Assembly: GCF_002875945.1 (NCBI RefSeq)
Contig: NZ_MCZK01000168.1
Span: 62,001-126,000, forward strand
DNA from: Vibrio lentus
GTDB taxonomy: Bacteria > Pseudomonadota > Gammaproteobacteria > Enterobacterales > Vibrionaceae
Direction: 5' to 3'
Length of the DNA stretch: 64,000 bases
Part shown: positions 19,320 through 28,179 of the stretch, piece after piece
Layout: the number at the start of each line of letters is the position of its first letter
Numbering within the stretch: position 1 is the stretch's first letter
Notes under the pieces: generated by a model
Told to the model about the DNA's origin: nothing
What the model saw: only the letters and a program-made list of their open reading frames with translations
Databases searched by the model: none
Position numbers and translations under genes: made by a program

Positions 19320-21476
19320 CTAAGTCAGTGGCGTCGCAACCTTTCTCCGCTTTAAAGCAGAGACAATTCGATTTCGCCCTGAGTCTTTGGCTTGATACAA
19401 AGCTTTGTCGGCCTTGCCATACAGCAGATCAAAATCGAATTGATGCTGGTCTGAGGTTATCGAGGCATAGCCGACGGATGCGGTTAAATACTGACTGGTG
19501 CTGCTTTCACAATGAAGGATTTTCGCCTCTTCAATGCATTTTCTGATCGACTCTGCACGCTGTTTAGTTTCAGAGTGATGAGTGCCGATCATCAACAACA
19601 TAAACTCTTCACCACCAATACGACAGAAAGTTTCCTTATCGCTATGAACATGGGCATTCAGTATCTTGCCTATGGTACGCAGAGCAGCATCACCTTCCGT
19701 ATGGCCATAAACGCTGTTGTACAAACCAAAGTGATCGAGGTCGACAAGGATCAATCCAAATGTGACTTCGTGTTGCGTGGCAAACGCTCCTTGATCGTCA
19801 CAGTTTAGATCTTCTAACACCTGCGACAACATACGACGATTTCCAAGACGTGTCAGCGGGTCTAATTTAGAGATGATATCCAACTGCTCATTGGCTCGTT
19901 CAAGCTCTTGAGTGCGCTTACTGACCTCTTGTTCGAGGGTTTCATTAAGCTTTTTGAGCTCCTCTTGCGCCATGGTTCTCTGTAGCACCTCCGCAAGGCT
20001 AGAAGCGAAGATACGTATCACCTCACGGAGCTGTGAGGTTAAAGGGCTGCGAGTTAATAAGTTATCCGCGGCAATAAACGCAATCGGCTCACCCGTATTG
20101 GTGGTAAGCATCGTCATTGCCGTCCAACCGACTCCCACAATATTGAAATCGTGATAGATAGGCACGGACTCTTCAAAGGCGACTTGGTTAGGACAGGCTC
20201 GCGCTGCGGCGACAATGTCACGCTCCACCAGCTCTGAGCGATAATAGGATTCATCGACAATATCGCCTTTTATGTCCGTGCCCCACGTACCTTGCATGTA
20301 ACTGCAATTTTTATCGGTGAGGAAAACAGCCAGTCGGTCGATGCCTAAATGCTGAATCGCAAAGCTCACCGCCGATTTACACACTTCACTGACGGTATCG
20401 CAACGAGACAGCTCCACCATACTTGAGTGCAGCATGCGTATATTTTGTTCTTGGCGCTTGCGAATATAGATCTGAGAAAGCAGAGAGCCAAAGGATTCAA
20501 GCATCTGCTTTTGATAATTGGTGATAGGTGAACGGTGAATGTAGTTATCCATCGCAATCCAGCCGACGGGTTTATCGCCTTCACGTAAGATGAGCATTCC
20601 ATTCCATCCCTGCCCGACCACTTTCCCTTCTGTGTAAAGCGGGGCTTGCTCGATAACAATCAGGTTGGTGTGATTGTCAGATAAAGCCTCAATATATTCG
20701 GCTTCAAGCTGGTGTAAATCATATTGAGTATGGTGCTCACTATTTGTCTTACCGGACTCATCAGTGCCGTATGTCCCGCTAAAACAGCGCTTTTTCATAT
20801 CCAATAGCATGAAGATCGCTCGGTCAAAGCCTAAACGGTCGCGCACCGCTTCTACTGACGCTTTATATAACGCATCCAAAGAGTCGGGATTAGAAAGCTC
20901 TAATGCCACCTGATGAACCAGTTTCATGTTCTCGACAAATAGCTCACGAAGCTTAATTTCATCTAGGTACTGCGCTTCACGCGTGTCGCGGTGTTTGATC
21001 TCCAGCGCAGCGTTCTTTTCAGCACGAATGCATTGCCAGCGTGCTGCTGCAAGTTGAAGGACATCAAGATCTTGGTCGAAGGTTTGGTTGATCCGCTCTG
21101 CATTGCAATTTTGAACAATTAAATAAGTTCTGCAGGCAGGCGCGTTGTCGAGCATCATGATGAATGACTCTCCACCTAATACCTTCATGTGTTCCCACTT
21201 ACAGGTATTGATAGACATTGGAAGCACACCATCAGCGGTATCAAACTGGGAAACCCAAGGCCAAAACGTCGCAGGATAATTCGCCAGAGAGGTTAGCCCA
21301 CCACAACAAAATAAGGGTAACGAATCGCCTTCCGGTATCGGTTCTGCAAATATCCCCATTCCTTTTGGCGCGAGTACCTTAGCAAGGTAATCAAAAAGAA
21401 ACTCTGCCAATAAACGGTGGTCGCGAGTAGCAGATATTTGTTTTGCAAAGGCTTTAACAGGCACGCTTCCGTCCAT
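19320..21476 (-). CDS. Diguanylate cyclase with tandem GAF domains
   Basis: A 718-residue soluble protein predicted to make cyclic di-GMP in response to signals sensed by GAF domains. After a ~150-residue N-terminal part, two GAF-like domains that resemble each other (GFDRAIFMLLD...GTYGTDESGK and GIDRLAVFLTD...GTWGTDIKG) lead through a coiled coil (about 520-550) into GGDEF. The active-site loop is RIGGEEF (GGEEF at 621-625), a catalytically competent variant, and the start of the domain has DPLTRLGNRR. No RxxD inhibitory site is seen before the GGEEF. No membrane segment. It lies downstream of pstB on the same strand but after a terminator. Ribosome-binding site is weak. Confidence 0.92.
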   Translation of the reverse strand: MDGSVPVKAFAKQISATRDHRLLAEFLFDYLAKVLAPKGMGIFAEPIPEGDSLPLFCCGGLTSLANYPATFWPWVSQFDTADGVLPMSINTCKWEHMKVLGGESFIMMLDNAPACRTYLIVQNCNAERINQTFDQDLDVLQLAAARWQCIRAEKNAALEIKHRDTREAQYLDEIKLRELFVENMKLVHQVALELSNPDSLDALYKASVEAVRDRLGFDRAIFMLLDMKKRCFSGTYGTDESGKTNSEHHTQYDLHQLEAEYIEALSDNHTNLIVIEQAPLYTEGKVVGQGWNGMLILREGDKPVGWIAMDNYIHRSPITNYQKQMLESFGSLLSQIYIRKRQEQNIRMLHSSMVELSRCDTVSEVCKSAVSFAIQHLGIDRLAVFLTDKNCSYMQGTWGTDIKGDIVDESYYRSELVERDIVAAARACPNQVAFEESVPIYHDFNIVGVGWTAMTMLTTNTGEPIAFIAADNLLTRSPLTSQLREVIRIFASSLAEVLQRTMAQEELKKLNETLEQEVSKRTQELERANEQLDIISKLDPLTRLGNRRMLSQVLEDLNCDDQGAFATQHEVTFGLILVDLDHFGLYNSVYGHTEGDAALRTIGKILNAHVHSDKETFCRIGGEEFMLLMIGTHHSETKQRAESIRKCIEEAKILHCESSTSQYLTASVGYASITSDQHQFDFDLLYGKADKALYQAKDSGRNRIVSALKRRKVATPLT

Positions 21477-21797
21477 TGGCGATTAAGAGTGAAGCAAAAA
21501 TACCGAAGCATTGATATGCAATCAATGTAACTAAAAATGAGATGTTAAGCGGGTCGCAATTTCAATTTTTACATTATCACAAGCATGAGAAGGACGACAA
21601 AAATGGGATTTTCTGCCCAAAATTTCATCGACATTAGGACTTTTTTAAAGACATAAAAAAGCCCCACCTAAAGTGGGGCAAAACTTCCATCGCTTATAGT
21701 TATAGTGATAATTCTGTCGATCTATTCGATTATCTAACCTGCGTTTCAGTTAGCGTACTGCCTTTTAAAAAACTAAAGCAGCACTGAGTTAATCGAA
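21477..21797. other. Gap between pstB and the GAF-GGDEF gene
   Basis: These 321 bp hold the pst terminator (21655-21679) and, by position, the promoter of the GAF-GGDEF gene. I see no further structure and no gene. Confidence 0.5.
21655..21679 (-). terminator. Terminator of the pst operon
   Basis: On the minus strand a 7-bp GC-rich stem (gccccac / gtggggc) with a 5-base loop is followed by six U and more. It is 119 bp past the pstB stop. Confidence 0.88.
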
Positions 21798-22547
21798 TTA
21801 ACCAAAGTCACCGTTTACGTAACCTTTAGTACGATCATCTTTTGGTTCGCTGAAGATAACACTCGTTTCATTGTGCTCTACAAGCTCTCCCATTAGGAAG
21901 AAAGCAGTACGGTCTGAGATACGACGCGCTTGCTGCATTGAGTGCGTTACGATAACGATAGTGAAGTCTTTCTTCAGGTCTTCCATCAATTCTTCAATCT
22001 TGTGTGTCGCGATTGGATCGAGTGCCGATGTAGGTTCATCCATCAGGATTACATCCGGTTCCATGGCAATCGTACGAGCGATACATAGACGCTGTTGCTG
22101 ACCACCAGACAAACCAAATGCGTGTGCTTTAAGACGGTCTTTCACTTCGTCCCAAAGTGCCGCACTGCGTAGTGAGCTTTCTACTACTTCATCAATGTGT
22201 TTCTTGTCTTTGATACCTTGAGCACGTAAGCCGTAAGCGACGTTCTCGTAGATGCTCATTGGGAATGGGTTTGGCTTTTGGAATACCATGCCTACGCGAA
22301 TACGCAGGTCAGCCACATCAATGTTACCGTAGATGTTCGTGCCATCCATATCCAGCTTACCTTTAATAGTAACGCCTTCAATTAGGTCATTCATGCGGTT
22401 CAAACAACGTAGCAGTGTCGATTTACCACAACCAGATGGGCCAATCAGAGCCGTTACCTGACGTGTTGGAATTGGCAGGTTAATAGACTTAAGCGCTTGG
22501 TTGTCACCGTAAAACAGATCTAGGTTCTCAATATCAAATTTGTTCAT
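21798..22547 (-). CDS. pstB: Phosphate ABC transporter ATPase PstB
   Basis: ATPase of the high-affinity phosphate importer PstSCAB, 249 residues. Walker A GPSGCGKST, signature LSGGQQQRLCIARTIA, Walker B VILMDEPTSALDP and the H-loop IVTHSMQQARRIS are intact, and the segment MVFQKPNPFPMSIYENVAYG is diagnostic of PstB. The ATG follows AGAGAA. A gap of 90 bp separates it from pstA. No phoU follows; instead a terminator does, which fits the second, phoU-less Pst system known on Vibrio chromosome 2. Confidence 0.97.
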   Translation of the reverse strand: MNKFDIENLDLFYGDNQALKSINLPIPTRQVTALIGPSGCGKSTLLRCLNRMNDLIEGVTIKGKLDMDGTNIYGNIDVADLRIRVGMVFQKPNPFPMSIYENVAYGLRAQGIKDKKHIDEVVESSLRSAALWDEVKDRLKAHAFGLSGGQQQRLCIARTIAMEPDVILMDEPTSALDPIATHKIEELMEDLKKDFTIVIVTHSMQQARRISDRTAFFLMGELVEHNETSVIFSEPKDDRTKGYVNGDFG

Positions 22548-22637
22548 TTTCGTATTCTCTAAATTCTTAAATTCGTGTCTAACTTGATGCTTTCTTTATC
22601 ACGGGGGCTCTTTTTATTGTTGAGCCAGCTAATGAGC

Positions 22638-23501
22638 TTAGTAAGTTGCCGTGTTGAAGCGTCTCGCAATCAGTTTTGTAACCATGTTGATCAAGAGAAC
22701 CAATACGATTAAGACTGTTGCCGTGCCGTAGGCTTGGTTCCACTCATCGATAGTAAATAGCTCTGTTGTCAGCTTATATAGGTGAACCGTTAGTGTACGG
22801 CCAGAATCAAATACCGATTCAGGAACACGTGCCACCATACCTGCTGTTAAGAATACAGGTGCTGATTCGCCAATTACACGACCAATACTAAGAATGACCG
22901 AAGTTAAGATACCTGGCATTGCGCTTGGTAAGATCAAACGCCAGATAGTGTAGATTTTTGAAGCGCCAAGGCCGTATGAGCCTTCACGGTAAGTTTGTGG
23001 TACTGACATCAATGCTTCTTCTGTAGTACGAATGATTACAGGAAGAATGAGAATACTCAGCGTTAATGCACCCGACAAAATCGAGAAGCCAAGGCCAAGA
23101 ATCGAAACAAAGAAGGTCATACCGAACAGACCAAAGATAATCGATGGAATACCCGCTAAAGATTCGGTACAGAAACGAATTACTTTAACCAGTTTACTGC
23201 CCACTTTTGCGTATTCAGTTAGGTATATTGCCGTCATGATGCCGAGTGGCGCTGCCACAGCAATTGATGCGATTACCATGTAGATCGTGGCGATGATCAT
23301 TGGGAAAATACCACGTTCTTCACCGGTACGAGTGTAGTCGTCAGTGATGAAGTTCCAGTCTACGTATTGCAGGCCATTCGATAAGATGTACCAAATGATC
23401 CAGAATAAGAAACCAACGGTGACTGCTGCTGCCGCCCAGATAAAACCTTTCAAGATATTATCTTTCGTTTGACGTGCTTGTTTTAGTTTTACGCGATCCA
23501 T
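22638..23501 (-). CDS. pstA: Phosphate ABC transporter permease PstA
   Basis: Inner-membrane permease subunit of the Pst system, 287 residues with six predicted membrane segments. The EAA-type loop reads REGSYGLGASKIYTIWR, and ESLAGIPSIIFGLFG is a conserved PstA segment. The ATG at 23501 follows AGGAT, 15 bases after the pstC stop, so the two permeases are co-translated. No oddities. The distinction from PstC rests on order, length and the lack of the longer N-terminus. Confidence 0.95.
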   Translation of the reverse strand: MDRVKLKQARQTKDNILKGFIWAAAAVTVGFLFWIIWYILSNGLQYVDWNFITDDYTRTGEERGIFPMIIATIYMVIASIAVAAPLGIMTAIYLTEYAKVGSKLVKVIRFCTESLAGIPSIIFGLFGMTFFVSILGLGFSILSGALTLSILILPVIIRTTEEALMSVPQTYREGSYGLGASKIYTIWRLILPSAMPGILTSVILSIGRVIGESAPVFLTAGMVARVPESVFDSGRTLTVHLYKLTTELFTIDEWNQAYGTATVLIVLVLLINMVTKLIARRFNTATY

Positions 23502-23516
23502 ATTACTTATCCTCGC

Positions 23517-24446
23517 CTACTTCGTTTTTTCACGATTAAGATAAAGCAGAGCACCATTTAACATCATGATGAATACCAGAAGCACAACGCCGGTTGCGTA
23601 AAGTGCACTCGCGTGGATGCCGCTTGCGTAAGACATTTCAATAGCAATGTTTGCTGTTAGCGTACGAGCTGAATCCAGAATACCTTCTGGCATTGCTGGC
23701 GCATTACCCATCACCATGATGATTGCCATCGTTTCGCCCAGTGCACGACCGATACCCAAAATCACACCAGTCATAATGCCTGAACGTGCAGCAGGAACGA
23801 GTAACTTAAAAATCGTGTAGATTTTAGAAGCACCCAGTGCAAGTGAGCCTTCTTTGTACGTACGAGGTACAGCGCGGATCGAAGTTTCAGAAACCGTAAT
23901 AACGGTAGGAAGAATCATGATACCCAGAACAATGATACCCGCGAAGATAGTGTTACCCGCTGGTACTTGGAAAACGTTCTGAATCATTGGAACGATAATT
24001 ACTAGACCGAAGAAGCCGTAAACTACCGACGGGATACCCGCTAGAAGCTCAACTGCTGGTCGAATAATATCGGCAAGACGCTTTGGAGCAATCTCAGCAA
24101 TAAAAATAGCGGTTAATACACCAACTGGTACACCAACAACTACAGCTCCAAGAGTCGAAACAATCGATGCAACAATCATAGTTGCAACACCGAATAGAGC
24201 TGGCGGTAACCAATCCACACCCAGAACGATGCCAGAAACACCGGCCTCTTGGAATGCAGGGATACTCTCTGCAACGATAAAGTAAGCGATAACGGCTAGT
24301 GATACGATGCCGATTACAGCACTCGATAAGAACAAGCCGTGGAAGATTCTTTCTCTCCAGTCAATGCGCTTCTTAGCACGCAGACTCGGCTTATTGATTT
24401 GAGTCGCTTCAGTATTCATAAGCTTTTCACTATTTGCGATGGTCAT
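23517..24446 (-). CDS. pstC: Phosphate ABC transporter permease PstC
   Basis: Second permease subunit of the Pst system, 309 residues, with an N-terminal cytoplasmic stretch and six membrane segments. ELLAGIPSVVYGFFGLV and KEGSLALGASKIYTIFK are the conserved counterparts of the PstA motifs. I kept the start at 24446; an internal ATG ten codons later is possible, as both have weak ribosome-binding sites. It is separated from pstS by 111 bp that include a terminator-like hairpin, which should keep pstC expression below pstS. Confidence 0.95.
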   Translation of the reverse strand: MTIANSEKLMNTEATQINKPSLRAKKRIDWRERIFHGLFLSSAVIGIVSLAVIAYFIVAESIPAFQEAGVSGIVLGVDWLPPALFGVATMIVASIVSTLGAVVVGVPVGVLTAIFIAEIAPKRLADIIRPAVELLAGIPSVVYGFFGLVIIVPMIQNVFQVPAGNTIFAGIIVLGIMILPTVITVSETSIRAVPRTYKEGSLALGASKIYTIFKLLVPAARSGIMTGVILGIGRALGETMAIIMVMGNAPAMPEGILDSARTLTANIAIEMSYASGIHASALYATGVVLLVFIMMLNGALLYLNREKTK

Positions 24447-24500
24447 ATATAAAATCTCAAACTTTGTGGCTCAAAAAGAGCTCGAAATAAACAAAGTTGA

Positions 24501-24531
24501 AAGAAAAGGCTCAGCCTAAAGCAGGCTGAGC
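24501..24531 (-). terminator. Attenuating terminator between pstS and pstC
   Basis: A perfect 9-bp stem (gctcagcct / aggctgagc) with a 5-base loop is followed on the minus strand by CUUUUCUUUC. It lies 26 bp after the pstS stop and can end most transcripts there, giving more binding protein than permease. Confidence 0.8.
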
Positions 24532-24557
24532 AATAATTAAGATTGAGTCAGTTAAGA

Positions 24558-25379
24558 TTAGTTAACTGTGATGTAGCCTTTCTTACCAGCGATAGCTTGA
24601 GCTTCGTCTGCAACCATCCAGTCTAGGAATTGTTGAGTTTCAGCTGTTGGAGCGCCTGCTTTGTAAAGAACTAGGAAAGGACGAGCAACTTTGTAAGAGC
24701 CGTTCTTAACGTTATCAACTGATGCTTCTGCGCCGTCGATAGTTAGAGCTTGAACTGTGTTGTCTACAGTACCAAGAGAGATGAAGCCGATAGCGTATGG
24801 GTTGCTAGCTACAGAAACTTTAAGTGCGCCGTTACCGTTTGCAACTTGTGCACGTTGAGAGATAGCCGATACTTTCTTATCGCCAATCTTCTTCTTAAGT
24901 TTCATGATGTCTTCGAATGCACCACGTGTACCAGATGCAGTATCACGAGTGATTGCTACGATTGGCTTATCAGCACCGCCAACATCTTTCCAGTTAGTGA
25001 TGTCGCCTTTGTAGATTGAAGTGATTTGCTCAGCTGTAAGAGCAGATACTTCGTTATTTGGGTTAACAACAACTGCGATACCGTCACGAGCGATAACTAG
25101 CTCTTTCAGGTCAGCTGTTTTCTCTTCTTCTTTTAGGTCACGAGAAGAGATACCAAGGTCAGCACTTCCATTTTTTGCTGCTTTGATGCCTGCAGAAGAA
25201 CCTGGTGCTTGAATTTCGATGAACACTGGTTCGCCTTTATTCATGTAGGTTTCTGCAAAAACTTCAACCAGTGGAGAAGCACTGTTAGAGCCAACTACAG
25301 AGATAGTTTCTTTAGCTGAAGCTGTATTCACTGTTAGAGCGCCTAGTAGTGCGATTGCACCGATAACTGTCTTTTTCAT
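24558..25379 (-). CDS. pstS: Periplasmic phosphate-binding protein PstS
   Basis: A 273-residue exported protein that binds inorganic phosphate and feeds PstCAB. Signal peptide MKKTVIGAIALLGALTVNTASA. Phosphate-loop features include SNSASPLVEVF near the N-terminus, GSSAGIKAAKNGSADLGISSR, and TRDTASGTRGAFEDIM, all typical of the PstS family. The ATG at 25379 is preceded by AAGGAAA; a GTG one codon earlier is less likely. It is shorter than E. coli PstS (346) and matches the compact Vibrio/Shewanella-type phosphate-binding proteins. First gene of pstSCAB. Confidence 0.95.
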   Translation of the reverse strand: MKKTVIGAIALLGALTVNTASAKETISVVGSNSASPLVEVFAETYMNKGEPVFIEIQAPGSSAGIKAAKNGSADLGISSRDLKEEEKTADLKELVIARDGIAVVVNPNNEVSALTAEQITSIYKGDITNWKDVGGADKPIVAITRDTASGTRGAFEDIMKLKKKIGDKKVSAISQRAQVANGNGALKVSVASNPYAIGFISLGTVDNTVQALTIDGAEASVDNVKNGSYKVARPFLVLYKAGAPTAETQQFLDWMVADEAQAIAGKKGYITVN

Positions 25380-25845
25380 CACAAATTTCCTTTAGTGGCG
25401 TTATTGCCGTAATGTTGTTTTGCTTGAACGGTGCCCACTTTAGAATCTGAATGTGACAGTTGTGTTTCACTTAATTGAAGCCTATATGACAACTACAATT
25501 TATTTTCTTGTTTTACCCCTACCAAATAGCCTTGAAGTAATAAATTGACCTCATTCATAGGCGCTGAATATTCATTCCAACCTATTTAAGCCAAACCGCT
25601 CAATATCTCGCCACCCCTTTAATTACCTAATACCACACAAGGTTCCGTGCTAAATAACCCTATCTTAAAAATGGCTAAAGCCTTGTTTGCACAATAAATA
25701 ATCAAAATTTATTAAATATCTATCGCATATATCAAAATCGAATCTATTACTGATTGAATTGTCATTCTCAGAAGTTAGAATCTCTGGCTAATTACAATAA
25801 TAACAATTGCTTCTGCTCATTTACTTATTCAAAGAGGGACAATAC
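25380..25845. other. Divergent promoter region between pstS and a chemoreceptor
   Basis: The 466-bp AT-rich gap holds the pstS promoter with Pho-box-like halves (25453-25492) and the chemoreceptor promoter. No gene or strong hairpin is seen. Confidence 0.55.
25453..25492 (-). promoter_or_regulatory. Pho-box-like half-sites upstream of pstS
   Basis: On the minus strand TTGTCAT (25486-25492) and CTGTCAC (25453-25459) each match the PhoB half-site CTGTCAT at six of seven bases. However, neither has a good partner at the usual 4-base spacing, so only weak or unusual PhoB binding is supported by sequence. Phosphate control of pstS is expected from family knowledge. Confidence 0.4.
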
Positions 25846-27489
25846 ATGCGCCAACTTCTCAGTGGCTTATCGATAAAAATACAAATTCTTATTCCAGTAC
25901 TCTTTTCCGTCGTATTACTTTTGACGGGTGTCATTATCGGTGGTGACAAACTGGAAAATGCTTTTAAAGATGTATCAACAGCAACGGATCAACTCATTCT
26001 ACATAAAGAAGAACTTAGCGAAATCGTCGACAACAGCTACGGCATGCGCATCAAGGCCATCTACAGCCTGTTCAATGCTGATGATGTAAAGACGCTAGTA
26101 GAAACGCTAAATCAAAAACGAGACCAGAATACTAGACTACTGAACTCGCTTGATACCGTACCAGGCATGCAAGATGAAGTAGCCGCAATGAGCAAAGCGA
26201 TGAATCACTACGTCGACTTTTCTCGCACCACCATGCTTCCTCTATTAAGAGCAAAGCATGGCAATTCAACGCTATCTTCTGACTTTGATAACCGCTACCA
26301 GATCGCAATTGACCAATACCGTCACGCGGGTAATGACATGGTGCAAGCAATCAACACGCTTTCTAAAAAGCTCAACCTGCTTGCAACTCAAGAAGTCGAC
26401 ATCAATGGCCAACAACACACCAGCACACTGAATACGGCGACCATTGCTCTACTCGTGATTCTTTCAATCGCATTAATCATCAGTTGGACGCTTGCTGGCA
26501 TCATTGTTAAGCCGCTTAGCAATATCCAAGAAACCATGCGTGAAGTAGCGAAAGGCAACCTGCTCGTTAAAGCTGAAGAGTATGGCGATAACGAGATCTC
26601 ACGCCTTGCCCAAGACGTAAACAAGTCGGTTGAGCAATTGCGCGACACAGTAAGTTCACTTTCTCGAATCAGTATTGAAGTGGCGTCTGCATCAACAGAG
26701 TTGGCGGCTGTGATGACACAATCAAGCGCTAACTCAGATCAAGAGAAGCAAGAGGTGGAGCAAGTTGCTTCTGCAGTAAATCAACTTGAGAGCACAGCAT
26801 CACACGTCAACGAGAATGCGGTACAAGCTGATTCAGCATCTAAGCAAGCAGACGAAATGGCAACACACAGCATGAGCTTGTTTAACGAGAGCAACCAAGC
26901 TAATGAGCAAATGGCGATTCAGCTTAGCGAAGCGGCAAACGTTGTAGGCACACTAAAAGAGCACTCGGAGCAAATAGGTAAAGTGATTGAGGTGATTCAA
27001 AGCATCTCCGAGCAAACTAACCTTCTAGCGCTTAATGCAGCAATTGAAGCCGCTCGTGCTGGTGAGAGTGGCCGTGGCTTCGCAGTGGTAGCCGATGAAG
27101 TTCGAATGCTGGCTGCTCGTACGCAAGATTCAACCAAAGAGATCCAAGCGATCATCGAAGGCTTGCAGGTTCAATCGGGCAACGCTAATGAGAGCATGAG
27201 CAGTTCACTGTCTATGTTAGAGCACAACCAAACGCTCTCGGGCGAGGTAAGTGCAGCCCTTTCGGGTATTGCTAACTCAGTAACCGACATGACTGAAATC
27301 AACACCCAAGTTGCCTCTGCCGCAGAAGAGCAAAGCCAAGTGACTGCAGACATCAACCGTAATATCTCAAACATCTACAGCCTAGTAAGCCAAAACGTAA
27401 CCGGCATTACCCAAGCCGCTGCAGCAAGCCATGAGCTATCTAATCTAGCCGAGCAGCAAAAGCAGCAGTTGGATTATTTTAAAGTCTAA
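25846..27489 (+). CDS. Methyl-accepting chemotaxis protein, four-helix-bundle sensor
   Basis: A 547-residue chemoreceptor. The first membrane segment (about 11-32) and second (about 200-222, ATIALLVILSIALIISW) flank a ~165-residue all-helical periplasmic domain of the four-helix-bundle type; HAMP and the signalling domain follow, with the tip EQTNLLALNAAIEAARAGES and GRGFAVVADEVRMLA. The start ATG at 25846 follows GAGGGA; an upstream in-frame ATG at 25807 has no ribosome-binding site. The stop codon is part of the first unit of a heptamer tandem array. No CheR-binding C-terminal pentapeptide. Ligand unknown. Confidence 0.92.
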   Translation: MRQLLSGLSIKIQILIPVLFSVVLLLTGVIIGGDKLENAFKDVSTATDQLILHKEELSEIVDNSYGMRIKAIYSLFNADDVKTLVETLNQKRDQNTRLLNSLDTVPGMQDEVAAMSKAMNHYVDFSRTTMLPLLRAKHGNSTLSSDFDNRYQIAIDQYRHAGNDMVQAINTLSKKLNLLATQEVDINGQQHTSTLNTATIALLVILSIALIISWTLAGIIVKPLSNIQETMREVAKGNLLVKAEEYGDNEISRLAQDVNKSVEQLRDTVSSLSRISIEVASASTELAAVMTQSSANSDQEKQEVEQVASAVNQLESTASHVNENAVQADSASKQADEMATHSMSLFNESNQANEQMAIQLSEAANVVGTLKEHSEQIGKVIEVIQSISEQTNLLALNAAIEAARAGESGRGFAVVADEVRMLAARTQDSTKEIQAIIEGLQVQSGNANESMSSSLSMLEHNQTLSGEVSAALSGIANSVTDMTEINTQVASAAEEQSQVTADINRNISNIYSLVSQNVTGITQAAAASHELSNLAEQQKQQLDYFKV

Positions 27490-27546
27490 GGTTTAAGGTC
27501 TAAGGTCTAAGGTCTAAGGTCTAAGGTCTAAGGTCTAAGACTTAAG
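27484..27546. repeat. Heptanucleotide tandem array (GTCTAAG) overlapping a stop codon
   Basis: Nine adjacent 7-bp units run from 27484: one gtctaag, one gtttaag, six perfect gtctaag and a degenerate acttaag. The TAA stop of the chemoreceptor is inside the first unit. As 7 is not a multiple of 3, the array presents TAA in all three frames. Confidence 0.95.
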
Positions 27547-27573
27547 TTAAGACCTATATACCAAAACCTAAAT

Positions 27574-27602
27574 GGCCGTGGAAAACCACGGCCTTTCTAT
27601 TT
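27574..27602 (+). terminator. Terminator after the chemoreceptor gene
   Basis: A perfect 8-bp GC-rich stem (ggccgtgg / ccacggcc) with an aaaa loop and a T-rich tail, 85 bp after the stop. On the minus strand the tail is poor, so it is at best a weak terminator for the convergent operon. Confidence 0.88.
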
Positions 27603-27619
27603 ACGCATTAAAAACTAAA

Positions 27620-28177
27620 TCATTCTGCAACTAATAAGACGCTAAATTTATATTGTGCTGCGTTGTACTGGTAAACCTCACCATTAATCGAATCAAACGT
27701 CATCACGCTCTGACCATCACTCGCAGGAGTTGAACTCCATATATAAACGGCTAAGTTTCCAGCTTCAACGTTAAACGTATCACCAAACACCTTGTGACTT
27801 ATTGCTGGAGAATGGCAAGCCACTTCTTTTAATGACACTAACTCTTTGATGTTTGGCAAGCGCCACTCTTTTTCACCACCGAACTGATGCAATGCATGAC
27901 TGCCACTCTGATCATTGATTGATTCGACCATAGAGAGCGCACTCTGCCAATGGTAGGTTTCAGCTGGCCCACTACAAGCCAATGTCTTCGTATCCCAAGT
28001 TTTACCCAGTTGGCAACGCATCCAAGTTAGGCCCGTCAGTTCATCGCTAAACGTCCCATTATCATTCGCGACATAACGCGTGCTCGGCGCCGATTTTTCC
28101 ATATCTAAACTGCACTCTTGTGCCATTGCACCCGCAGAAAACAGAGCCATTAAAGTGATGGAGAGTAAATTTTTCAT
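27620..28177 (-). CDS. Exported DUF1566 (Lcl C-terminal domain) protein
   Basis: A 185-residue secreted or periplasmic protein. It has a signal peptide (MKNLLSITLMALFSAGAMA) and a DUF1566 domain over most of the rest: the start FSDELTGLTWMRC, the central GGEKEWRLPNIKELVSL and the end YIWSSTPASDGQ are the family's landmarks. Five cysteines in the mature protein suggest disulfides. DUF1566/Lcl_C is a surface or exported domain related in sequence style to C-type-lectin-like folds; its function is not established. The ATG lies two bases after the previous stop, so it is the last gene of the operon behind the Fur box at 36226, and it resembles its upstream neighbour. Confidence 0.88.
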   Translation of the reverse strand: MKNLLSITLMALFSAGAMAQECSLDMEKSAPSTRYVANDNGTFSDELTGLTWMRCQLGKTWDTKTLACSGPAETYHWQSALSMVESINDQSGSHALHQFGGEKEWRLPNIKELVSLKEVACHSPAISHKVFGDTFNVEAGNLAVYIWSSTPASDGQSVMTFDSINGEVYQYNAAQYKFSVLLVAE

Positions 28178-28179
28178 AT

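Noticed and set aside
25453..25492. A complete two-half Pho box for pstS
   Set aside because: Only isolated half-sites match; the partner halves at the correct spacing are poor, so I list it only as Pho-box-like.
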